Below are positions 32,543-41,727 of a stretch of 64,000 nt of DNA, one piece after another. The stretch comes from VGTK01 sp046327915 (GTDB lineage: Bacteria; Desulfobacterota; Binatia; UBA12015). The notes under the pieces were generated by a model that saw only the letters and a program-made list of their open reading frames with translations, did not search any database and was not told the origin of the DNA. The stretch's first letter is position 1. Each line of letters opens with the position of its first letter. The translations under genes and the position numbers were made by a program. Location: contig JAXLXO010000014.1 of NCBI GenBank assembly GCA_046327915.1, positions 1 to 64,000 on the forward strand, given 5' to 3'.

Positions 32543-33948
32543 CGGAGCCGCGAGCGGCTGCCGCGGCCTCGGGCTGGCCGTCGCGGCTGTGGTGGACCGG
32601 CTTCACGCTGCGCGAGATCGCGGCGACGCGCCACGTCCCCTGGCTGTCGCGCGAGCGGCTCGAAGCGCTGCAGTCGCGCCGCGTGCGCGCGATGGCCGCG
32701 CACGCGTACGCGACCGTGCCGTTCTACCGCGACGCGATGCAGGCCCGCGGGCTCACGCCGCGCGACTTCGCGAGCGCGGCCGACCTCGCGAAGCTGCCGC
32801 TCGTCACCGGCGCCGAGGTCGCCGCGGATCCGCAGCGCTTCCTGTCGTCCGCGGTGGCGGGCGAGCCGCTGCTCGAGACGACGACGTCGGGCACGACGGG
32901 GCATGCGAAGTGCATCTGCTGGGACCGCGCCGCCGTGTTCCGCGCACGCGCGGCGGGCCTGCACCAGCGCCGGGTCGAGACCGAGATCCTCGGCGCGGTG
33001 CGTAACGTGCGCATGCTGCTCGTCGTGCGTCCCGGGGGAACCAGCGACGACGTCCGCACCTTCCACCGCGCGCACTCGTGGCTGCCGGACCGGCGCGATG
33101 CGCATCTGCAGTCGTTGTCGCCGTCGGACGGCTTCGCGCACGGCGTGGACGTCGTCAATCACGCGCGCCCCGACGCCGTCGCGGGCTTCGGCACGTGGGT
33201 GGCAGCACTCTACCGCTGGGCGCGCGCCCGCGGCCGCACGATCCACGCACCTCGGCTCCTGCTGCACGGCGGCGAGCAACTGCCGGAGCCCGACGCGCTC
33301 TTTCTCGAGCGGGAGTTCGGCATCACGGTGCGGTCCATGTACCAGGCGTGCGAGGCGATGCGGATCGCGTTCGCGTGCACGCACGGCAGCGGCCTGCACG
33401 TCTACGTGGACCAGGTCGCGCTGCGCATCGCCGACGCGTCGGGAGCGACGCTTCCGGACGGTGAGCGCGGACTGGTCGTGCTCTCGAATCTCACCAACCG
33501 GGCGACGGTGCTGCTGAACTACGCGATCGGCGACACCGGCGCTCTCGCCACCACGCCGTGCGCCTGCGGACGAACGCTGCCGATGCTCGCGAGCCTCGAC
33601 GGCCGCGCCGACGACCTCGTGCGCCTGCCGGACGGCGAGCGCGCGCACGACTCCGTGCTGCTGTCGCGGCTCTACGCCGTGCCGGGCGTGACGCGGCTGC
33701 AGCTCGTGCAGGAGGACGTGGACCGCTTCACGATCCGCGTGTCGCACGCGGGCGCGCTCCCGGAGGCGAGCCTCGGGAAGCAGCTCGTGCGTGCGCTCGG
33801 CGATGCGCTCGGCGGACGCGACGTTCAGGCCGCCGTCGAGATCCACGAGACGCTGCAGCCCGACGCGAGCGGAAAGTTCCGCACCGTGATCTCGCGCCTG
33901 GCGGCCGACGACGGGAGCGCCGTCGGCCGCGCGGAGCGGCGCCGGTAG
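32539..33948 (+). CDS. PaaK-like adenylate-forming ligase
   Basis: A 469-residue ANL-superfamily protein starting at TTG within TTGA overlapping the TDO-like stop. The ATP-binding loop is LETTTSGTTGHAKCICWDRAA (about residues 112-132). The second motif is LLLHGGEQLPEPDALFLEREFGITVRSMYQACEAM, and the C-terminal domain contains LDGRADDLVRLPDGERAH and PDASGKFRTVISRL with the catalytic Lys. Phenylacetate-CoA-ligase relatives activate aryl acids as adenylates and then CoA or carrier thioesters. Coupled to the TDO-like oxygenase, it may activate an oxidised indole- or aryl-derived acid; this is inference. Confidence 0.83.
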   Translation: MTEPRAAAAASGWPSRLWWTGFTLREIAATRHVPWLSRERLEALQSRRVRAMAAHAYATVPFYRDAMQARGLTPRDFASAADLAKLPLVTGAEVAADPQRFLSSAVAGEPLLETTTSGTTGHAKCICWDRAAVFRARAAGLHQRRVETEILGAVRNVRMLLVVRPGGTSDDVRTFHRAHSWLPDRRDAHLQSLSPSDGFAHGVDVVNHARPDAVAGFGTWVAALYRWARARGRTIHAPRLLLHGGEQLPEPDALFLEREFGITVRSMYQACEAMRIAFACTHGSGLHVYVDQVALRIADASGATLPDGERGLVVLSNLTNRATVLLNYAIGDTGALATTPCACGRTLPMLASLDGRADDLVRLPDGERAHDSVLLSRLYAVPGVTRLQLVQEDVDRFTIRVSHAGALPEASLGKQLVRALGDALGGRDVQAAVEIHETLQPDASGKFRTVISRLAADDGSAVGRAERRR

Positions 33949-33974
33949 AACCGGACGGTCATGACCCGCCCGAG

Positions 33975-34009
33975 GCAGCTCGGTGCGGCAGCGTGGCGCA
34001 CCGAGCTGC
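33975..34009. terminator. 13-bp hairpin between convergent genes
   Basis: GCAGCTCGGTGCG (33975-33987) and its exact complement (33997-34009) enclose a 9-nt loop between the 3' ends of the ligase and DUF1993 genes. There is no T-tract in either direction. Confidence 0.5.
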
Positions 34010-34032
34010 TCCGCCACGTCGACCAGGCCCGC

Positions 34033-34551
34033 CTACCAGTCGCCGATCTCTTCCCAGCCCTTGACGCCGATGAAGTCGGCCTTGCCGAGCGACACGCCGT
34101 TGTGACGCAGGATCGCGTACGACATCGTGACGTGGAAGTAGAAGTTCGGCGTCGCGATGCGGGTCAAGTACGCGTCGCCGCCGACCGACTTGCCCTGCAT
34201 CCACGCCGGCGCGACGCGGCGCTCTCCGGCGCCCGCGAAGTCCGACTCCTTGAAGCCGGCGACGTAGTCACGCGCCTTCGCGACGCGGGCGCGCAGCTCG
34301 GCGACGGTCTTCTCGGTGTCGGGGTGCGACGGCGCGGTCTGGCCGCTCAGGTAGGCCGCGGCGTACTTCGCGGCGTCGCAGGCCGACTGCACCTGCTGCA
34401 CCAGCGCGTACTGGTCGGGCGCGAGGCGCGCCTGCGCGAACACCTCGGGATCGAACTTCTTCTCCTCCGCATACTTGACCGCGGCCTGCAGCCAGGCATC
34501 GAGGTTGTTCAGCATCCGTGCGTACTGCGTGATCGTCGCGTGGATCGACAT
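34033..34551 (-). CDS. DUF1993 family protein
   Basis: A 172-residue protein beginning MSIHATITQYARMLNNLDAWLQAAVKYAEEKKFDPEVFAQARLAPDQYALVQQVQSACDAAKYAAAYLSG, the DUF1993 pattern, followed by NFYFHVTMSYAILRHNGVSLGKADFIG near the C-terminus. The fold is a DinB-like four-helix bundle. The biochemical role is unknown. The start was placed at MSIHATI, the conserved N-terminus, with a GGAGG just upstream. Confidence 0.88.
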   Translation of the reverse strand: MSIHATITQYARMLNNLDAWLQAAVKYAEEKKFDPEVFAQARLAPDQYALVQQVQSACDAAKYAAAYLSGQTAPSHPDTEKTVAELRARVAKARDYVAGFKESDFAGAGERRVAPAWMQGKSVGGDAYLTRIATPNFYFHVTMSYAILRHNGVSLGKADFIGVKGWEEIGDW

Positions 34552-34633
34552 GCTCGGCTCCCTCCTGCGGACGGCTCCCACCGTCCGTGCATCGAGTGCC
34601 GCACACCACACGACCGGCGCATCTGTCGCAATG

Positions 34634-34662
34634 GCCCCGGCCGCGATCGTCGCGACCGGGGC
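34634..34662 (-). terminator. GC hairpin downstream of the secreted-protein gene
   Basis: GCCCCGG-C-CGCGA and TCGCG-A-CCGGGGC pair around TCG with one mismatch. It begins 10 bp past the stop of the 34673-35311 minus-strand gene and has no strong T-tract. Confidence 0.45.
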
Positions 34663-34672
34663 GCACGCGGAG

Positions 34673-35311
34673 CTACTCGACGACGACGCCGTTCACCGCG
34701 ACGACCTGCACGCCGTCGTTGCAGGTGAAGCCGGTCAGGCGAGCGCTGATGTCGGAGGCGCTGTTGGTGCCCGGACAGAAAGGCTGCGGACGCAGCAGCG
34801 ACACCTGCTCGATGCGCAGCGTGTCGCCGGCGGCGGCGATCGGGTTTCCGCCGACGGTCACGCCGTGCAGATCGACCTTGGTGTTGGTCCGTCCGCCGAC
34901 CAGCGGCACCTTGACGTAGAGGTGCGTGCTGCCCGACGCAGCGCCGCCGCAGTACGGAATCTCGCCCGCGTCGACGACGCAGCCGTGCAGGGAGACGTCG
35001 AGCACGTAGGTGTCGGCGGCGCCGGCCGGTCCGGTGGTGACCAGCCCGCCGGTCGGATCGCGCACCTCCTTCAGCGAGACCTGCAGGCGCATCTTGCCGT
35101 CGATGCTCACCGTCGACTTCGGCGACAGACCCGGCGCGGTGCAGTCGCTGTTCTGCTCCGGGTCGTTGCAGGAGTTGCCGTTGTTGAGACAGATGCCGAG
35201 CCCCCCGAAGCAGTCGGCGGGGGTCGGGACGAGGTTCACCTTGTACTTCGTCCCCGCGGCGGCGGACGAGGCGAGAGCCAGGAGCAGGGTCAGGCTGAGC
35301 AGCGCACGCAT
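34673..35311 (-). CDS. Secreted cysteine-containing protein of unknown function
   Basis: A 212-residue protein with a classic Sec signal (MRALLSLTLLLALASSAAAG, residues 1-19) and a GAGGAGGACC site. The mature part starts TKYKVNLVPTPADCFGGLGICLNNGNSC and is beta-rich, with paired cysteines (DCFGGLGICL, SLHGCVVDAGEIPYCGG, PQPFCPGTN, TGFTCNDG). I do not recognise the family. It lies 70 bp from the second copy of the GTGAACnnnGTTCAC palindrome, shared with the RTX protein gene, so the two secreted proteins may be co-regulated. Confidence 0.75.
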   Translation of the reverse strand: MRALLSLTLLLALASSAAAGTKYKVNLVPTPADCFGGLGICLNNGNSCNDPEQNSDCTAPGLSPKSTVSIDGKMRLQVSLKEVRDPTGGLVTTGPAGAADTYVLDVSLHGCVVDAGEIPYCGGAASGSTHLYVKVPLVGGRTNTKVDLHGVTVGGNPIAAAGDTLRIEQVSLLRPQPFCPGTNSASDISARLTGFTCNDGVQVVAVNGVVVE

Positions 35312-35380
35312 GGTCGGTCCTCCTCGGACGGTCGGCCGGATCGGCTCCGGCGGGTTCCGCCCGGAGTGCGTTCCGGGAGC

Positions 35381-35395
35381 GTGAACAATGTTCAC
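35381..35395. promoter_or_regulatory. Palindrome GTGAACA-A-TGTTCAC, copy 2
   Basis: A perfect 7+7 inverted repeat between the divergent secreted-protein gene (start 35311) and the fumarase gene (start 35477). The outer half-sites match copy 1 at 5942-5956 while the inner bases differ symmetrically, as expected of a protein-binding operator. Confidence 0.6.
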
Positions 35396-35476
35396 CGCCC
35401 GCTTGCGGCGACGCGCTCCGTATGGTGCCCCGCCGCTGTAGCGCGCACGCCGCGCCAACCGACCGAGGAGCGATCG

Positions 35477-37087
<1,611 letters not shown>

Positions 37088-37218
37088 GCGGCGGCGGCGC
37101 GTCGACGGCGGAACCGATCTTTCTCCGTCGTCGCGCCTGCCGGCTGTCGAACGTGCAGCCACCCGATCGACTGCAGGGTGAACCACGGAGACGCGCGTCT
37201 CCGACGAAGGAGTCACCC

Positions 37219-37848
37219 ATGAAGCTGTACGAGTTCGCCCCGACACGCTCGATCCGTGCTCGCTGGACGCTGCAGGAGCTCGACCTCGACTTCGAATCCG
37301 TGACGGTCGACCTTCGTGCCGGCGCCAACCGTGATTCGGAGTTCCTGCGCGTCAACCCGGCCGGCAAGCTGCCCGTGCTCGTCGACGACGACCGCGTCGT
37401 CACCGAGTCGGTCGCGATCGTCCTCTACCTCGCCGAGCTGCACCCCGAGCGCCGGCTGCTGCCCGCGGACGTCGGCGGACGCGCGGAGGCCTATCGCTGG
37501 CTGCTGTTCGCGGCGACCGAGCTGGAGCAGCCGCTGTGGCGCATCGCACGCAACACCGCGATCTACCCGGAGAACGAGCGCCTGCCCGCGGACGTCGAGA
37601 AGGCCACGGGCGAGTTCCGCGACATGGCCGCCGTACTCGAGGGGCACATGCAGGACCGTCGGTTCGTGCTCGGCGACGACGTTTCGGTCGTCGACTTCGT
37701 CACCGCCTACACGCTGGACTGGGCGAACATGAACCAGCTGCTCGACCGCACGCCGCGCCTGCACGCGTACATGGAGCGGATGTACGCACGTCCGAAAGCG
37801 CCGCTGCGCATCGCGCAGGCGTTCGCGACGCTCGACGCCGACGCTTGA
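37219..37848 (+). CDS. Glutathione S-transferase family protein
   Basis: A 209-residue protein. The thioredoxin-like N-terminal domain reads MKLYEFAPTRSIRARWTLQELDLDFESVTVDLRAGANRDSEFLRVNPAGKLPVLVDDDRVVTESVAIVLYLAE, with cis-Pro in KLPVLVDD and the ES pair. The helical C-terminal domain contains FVLGDDVSVVDFVTAYTLDWANMNQLLD. It probably conjugates or reduces electrophiles. The stop lies in a CTTGACG heptamer and the gene converges on the frameshifted lipocalin gene with 21 bp between. Confidence 0.9.
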   Translation: MKLYEFAPTRSIRARWTLQELDLDFESVTVDLRAGANRDSEFLRVNPAGKLPVLVDDDRVVTESVAIVLYLAELHPERRLLPADVGGRAEAYRWLLFAATELEQPLWRIARNTAIYPENERLPADVEKATGEFRDMAAVLEGHMQDRRFVLGDDVSVVDFVTAYTLDWANMNQLLDRTPRLHAYMERMYARPKAPLRIAQAFATLDADA

Positions 37849-37869
37849 CGCGACGGTCGGACGCCGTGC

Positions 37870-39224
37870 TCACAGATCCTGCTCGTTCCACGCCGTTCCG
37901 CGGACGCGCCGCCCGCGGAACGTCCCCTCCGCCGACGCCGCCCCTCGTACACCGGCGAGCCGACGACCGGGAACTCCTGCGAGTCCATCAGCGACTCGAC
38001 CACGAGATCGGCGTCGAACGACGGGATCTCGATGCGGAACTTCATGAAGTAGGTCTCGCCCGAGACCGGGCTGGTCCACGTGCGCTCGATCGGCGTGACG
38101 AAGGTCGGCACGTACCAGATCGACCCGCTCGCATCCTGGATCGTCGCGGTGCTCGGACGGCGTTCGCCGAGCGCGGGCAGGCCGTCCTCGACGGTCGAGT
38201 AGTTGGAGATGCACGTGCCGTCGTCGAGCTGCATGTCCTGCAGGAACCACTTGACGGGGTTCGCGGCCGTGCCGAACGCGCCGTACTCGTGGTCCATCCA
38301 CGTCGTGCCCTCGACGGCGAACGTCTCCCCGCCGAGCTCGATCGTGCCCGACGCGGCGAGGCGCGTGAGCGAGAAGTAGAAGTTGTTGGTCTGCAGATCG
38401 TGTCCGCTGCCGCCGGGGTTGATGCCGGTGCCCCAGACGAAGAACGGACGACCCTGCTGCGAGAAGCGCAGATCGAAGCGCACCTCCGTCAGAGTCGGGT
38501 CGTCGACCAGCAGCGCCTGCACGTGGATGTCGTGCGTCGGATCGCCCTGCGGCGCTTCCATCGCGACGTACGTGTGCAGCGCGCGCACCACGGCACCGCT
38601 GCCGCCGCCACCGACGACGCGCACCTCGGGCTCCGACGTGTAGCCGGTGCCCGCGCTCACCAGCACGACGTTCGCGAGTCTGCCGGTCGCCGGATCGACC
38701 GTCGCGAGGGCCGCGGCACCGCTGCCGCCACCTCCGACGATCTCGACCCGCGGCGATGACGTGTAGCCACTGCCGGGCTCCAGCACCGCGAACGCGTTCA
38801 GCTTGCTGTCCGCCGCGCCCAGCCGTGCATACCAGTCCTTCGACGGATCGCTCTGCGCCCAGCCGCTCGGCGAGAAGACCGGCGGTACGAACGGCGTCGT
38901 GCGCTGGTAGTGCGTGTCGCGCGCCACGTCCGACAGCATCACCTGCGTGAAGGCGAAGCCCTGCCCCTCGAACGACGCGGCGTTGATCTCGAAGCCGAAG
39001 ACGCGCTCGCCCGCGCGCAGCGTGCCGATGTGCCACCACCACTCGGTCGGCGCGCCCTCGTGCAGGTACATGTCCTGCGGCAGGCGCAGCACGACGTCCG
39101 AAGGCGGCACGGGCAGCGGCTCGCCGCCCGACGCGTCGCCGCAGCCGACCATGCTCGCGAGCGGTGCGACAGCGACCGCGGAAGCGGCGGATGCCGCGGT
39201 GGCAAGAAAACGGCGACGACGCAT
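37870..39224 (-). pseudogene. CrtC/AttH-type lipocalin-like secreted protein, frameshifted near its C-terminus
   Basis: The N-terminus MRRRRFLATAASAASAVAVAPLASMVGC is a twin-arginine signal, possibly with a lipobox Cys. Two lipocalin-like halves follow with PTEWWWHIGTL, FAFTQVMLSD, TTWMDHEYG and NPVKWFLQDMQLDDGT, as in carotenoid 1,2-hydratase and AttH. Two YTSxPxVxxxGGGGSGAxxxA units (about residues 150-210) are inserted in the first half. At the CCCC run 37941-37944 the frame breaks: the main frame continues into Arg-rich nonsense, while the +1 frame gives a sensible end (AASAEGTFRGRRVRGTAWNEQDL, stop at 37870). Adding one base to the homopolymer restores the gene. This could be a sequencing error, a real inactivation or programmed slippage. 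Confidence 0.75.
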
Positions 39225-39522
39225 GGCTCCTCCGTGAAATGCTGGGGTGGTACAGCCACCGGCCCGGAGATCATCGGTCGCGCGACGGCCGCCGTTAAGG
39301 CGCGACAGCGCGGAGCGCACGGCGTCGCGCAGCTGATCATCTTTGCTTGACCACGACGTCGGGCCAACCGCCCCAGGCCGATTGGGGGCTTGCCCCACCG
39401 GCCTCGCACGGGCCTGCGGAAAAGCCAGTCCTTTCGCGCATCCGACAGCGGTACGCGCGTTGCAATCGCCCCGCCCCACACCAGACGGGCCAGGCGCCCG
39501 AGGGGAAGGAGGCGATACTCGA

Positions 39523-41097
39523 ATGATCCGGACACATCACGGAAGGAGCTCCCACAGACGGGCTCCCGGCAGGTACGCGGCGCTCGCCGCGCTCGCCCTG
39601 GGCGTCCTGGCGGCACCGTCGCTCGCGAGCGCGCAGTCGGCGATCATCTACGGCTCGCTCGGCAACTTCGACATCTCGAACGACACGGGGAAGATCTGCC
39701 ACGGCTTCCAGATCGAGGTGGAAGGCCTGCCGCCCGACCAGGTGCCCTACTTCTTCACCGCGCAGCGCTACGGCACGCCGACGGTCACCGCGACCGCGAC
39801 CGGCTCGCTGGTGCGCTGGGCGAGCACGTACAACGCGTCGAACGGCACGTGGGCGGATCGCACGCTGCCGCACACCGTCCCCTGGTTCCCCGGCCAGTGC
39901 TACTCGTGGAATCCCGGCACCTACCAGGACTCGGGCTGCGAGCACTTCGGCGTCGGCACGACCGGCAACCCGACCGGGGCGCTGTCGCACTGGCTCTGCG
40001 AGGATTCGGCTCAGCCTGGCGTCCTCGTGCCGACCGACCTGCCGACCGCGGTTCCCCTTCCGGTCTACTACGTGCAGCCGCCCGTCCAGGCGGGCAACCC
40101 GCCGCAGCTCGTGGTCGAGATCGAGGCGCCCGAGCCTGCCGAAGCCCGGAGCCTCTACGGCGAGGCGCAGTGGATCCGCATCTTCGTCAAGCAGCTGCCG
40201 AACGAGGTGAACCTCGATCAGCTGGTCGCGGACAACCCGGCGATCGTGCCGATGGACCCGGCGCAGCTCGAGAGCAACTGGGACGTCATCCAGGACGAGC
40301 CCGCCGCGGGCGGGAACGGCAAGCGCAAGCGCAAGCGGAACGCCGGCAACCTGCTGCCGACGACGCGCTCGGTCGTGCGCCGCATCGAGATGTACGCCTA
40401 CACCGGCGCGTACGATCCGATCACCAACGAGGCGCTGTGCGCGGACCTGACCTGCACCGCGCCCGGCGCGGACGAGCTCGGCGAGCTGATCTCCGTCCAG
40501 ATGACCGCGGCCAACGTGCAGTCGGACTCCGTCACCGTCACGAAGACCGGCAACGGCAACATCGACTCGGCCGACAAGCGCATCTCGTGCGGCAACAAGT
40601 GCGTCGCCCCGTATGACGCCGGCACGCCGGTCGTCCTGACCGCGAAGGCAGGCAGCGGCAGCCAGTTCGCCGGCTGGAGCGGCGGCTGCGCGGCGGCGGG
40701 TCTGAACACGTCGTGCACCGTGCTCGCGAACGGCCACGTCGACGTCGGCGCCATGTTCACGCTGATTCCCACCTCGGGTGGTGGTGGTGGCGGCGGTGGT
40801 GGTGGTGGTGGCGGCGGCGGTGGTGGCGGCGGCGGTGGCGGCACCACGACGTCGAACGTCACCCTGTCGGTGAAGACCTCGGGCGGCAAGGGCCTGATCG
40901 CCGGCACGGGCGGCATCAACTGCGGCAGCAAGTGCTCGGCGAGCGTCGCGAAGGGCACCAGCGTGACCGTCACGGCGACTCCGGAGGCCGGCTTCGTGTT
41001 CTCGAGCTGGACCGGCGCCTGCACCGGCAACAGGCCGACCTGCACCACGACCGTCAACGCCAGCGGCACGGCTCAGGCGAACTTCGTCAAGCAGTGA
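39523..41097 (+). CDS. Secreted protein with two InlB/Flg_new-type repeats and a polyglycine linker
   Basis: A 524-residue exported protein. A long basic signal peptide (to SLASA|Q, about residue 38) precedes a ~300-residue beta-rich domain of unknown family (SAIIYGSLGNFDISNDTGKICHGFQIEVEGLPPDQ). A basic GKRKRKRN patch sits near residue 268. Two copies of an Ig-like bacterial repeat follow (ISCGNKCVAPYDAGTPVVLTAKAGSGSQFAGWSGGC and INCGSKCSASVAKGTSVTVTATPEAGFVFSSWTGAC), separated by a run of more than 20 glycines (about 40783-40845, alternating GGT/GGC codons). Likely a surface or extracellular binding protein. The 39225-39522 gap upstream holds only a GC hairpin (GGGGC-TT-GCCCC near 39384-39395). 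Confidence 0.83.
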   Translation: MIRTHHGRSSHRRAPGRYAALAALALGVLAAPSLASAQSAIIYGSLGNFDISNDTGKICHGFQIEVEGLPPDQVPYFFTAQRYGTPTVTATATGSLVRWASTYNASNGTWADRTLPHTVPWFPGQCYSWNPGTYQDSGCEHFGVGTTGNPTGALSHWLCEDSAQPGVLVPTDLPTAVPLPVYYVQPPVQAGNPPQLVVEIEAPEPAEARSLYGEAQWIRIFVKQLPNEVNLDQLVADNPAIVPMDPAQLESNWDVIQDEPAAGGNGKRKRKRNAGNLLPTTRSVVRRIEMYAYTGAYDPITNEALCADLTCTAPGADELGELISVQMTAANVQSDSVTVTKTGNGNIDSADKRISCGNKCVAPYDAGTPVVLTAKAGSGSQFAGWSGGCAAAGLNTSCTVLANGHVDVGAMFTLIPTSGGGGGGGGGGGGGGGGGGGGGGTTTSNVTLSVKTSGGKGLIAGTGGINCGSKCSASVAKGTSVTVTATPEAGFVFSSWTGACTGNRPTCTTTVNASGTAQANFVKQ

Positions 41098-41145
41098 CGC
41101 AGCAACCGTCGACCGGGGCGTGACACCCGCACCCGGAGCCTGAAA

Positions 41146-41188
41146 GGGGGCGTTGCGCCCGCGCGGAATGCGCGGACGCCACGCCCCC
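41146..41188. terminator. Nested GC hairpin between convergent genes
   Basis: GGGGGCGT (41146-41153) pairs with ACGCCCCC (41181-41188), and an inner CCGCGC-GGAAT-GCGCGG stem lies at 41159-41175. It sits between the 3' ends of the secreted-repeat gene and the FxLYD lipoprotein gene. There is no clear T-tract. Confidence 0.5.
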
Positions 41189-41221
41189 ATTCTCGTTCCG
41201 CGCAGGCGCGCCCGGCGTTGG

Positions 41222-41683
41222 TCAGCGCGCGATCGCGACCGCCTTGTACGTGGTCACGGCGTCGTTGCGCGCCATCAGCGCCGAGAAGTCCGCCTGCCCG
41301 CCGTTCGCCGGAATCGTCTCCGCGAGCGGCGGTGTCGTGACGGTCGACACGACCCGTCCCGTCGAGTCCATCGCGTCGACGCGGATCGACAGCTGGCTCA
41401 CCGCCTTGTCGCCGTGATTGACGATGGTGCCGACGACCTTCTCGGTGGCCGCATCGCCGGACGGCTCGTCGTGCAGGTCCACGATCGAGATGTCCGTCAT
41501 CGGCGGCAGCGGTGTCACCACCGTCTCGCGCACCTGGCGCGTCGCGACCTTCGTCTCGTGCCGCTCGGCCGAGCACGACGCCAGCAGCGGCAGCCCGGCC
41601 GCCGCCACGATCGTGACCACCCACGCGGCGCTGCGATGCGGCGTGCAGCGGTCGTCCCGATTTCCCACGGATCTTCTGTTCAT
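41222..41683 (-). CDS. FxLYD-domain lipoprotein
   Basis: A 153-residue protein. The N-terminal signal ends in the lipobox LLASC (about residues 33-37). The rest is a single beta-sandwich of the FxLYD type: TEKVVGTIVNHGDKAVSQLSIRVDAMDSTGRVVSTVTTPPLAETIPANGGQADFSALM. FxLYD domains are common envelope modules of unclear ligand. It is the last gene downstream of the large ATPase gene's opposite end, with its own start 44 bp from the stop of that gene on the same strand. Confidence 0.82.
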   Translation of the reverse strand: MNRRSVGNRDDRCTPHRSAAWVVTIVAAAGLPLLASCSAERHETKVATRQVRETVVTPLPPMTDISIVDLHDEPSGDAATEKVVGTIVNHGDKAVSQLSIRVDAMDSTGRVVSTVTTPPLAETIPANGGQADFSALMARNDAVTTYKAVAIAR

Positions 41684-41727
41684 GGAAAAATGGTACCGGG
41701 TTCGATCCGGAGCCAAAGAGGGGGGCC

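Noticed and set aside
41695..41715. A tRNA-like T-arm (CCGG-GTTCGAT-CCGG)
   Set aside because: No matching acceptor, D or anticodon arms are found upstream, so it is not a tRNA gene. An integration-site remnant cannot be excluded but has no support.
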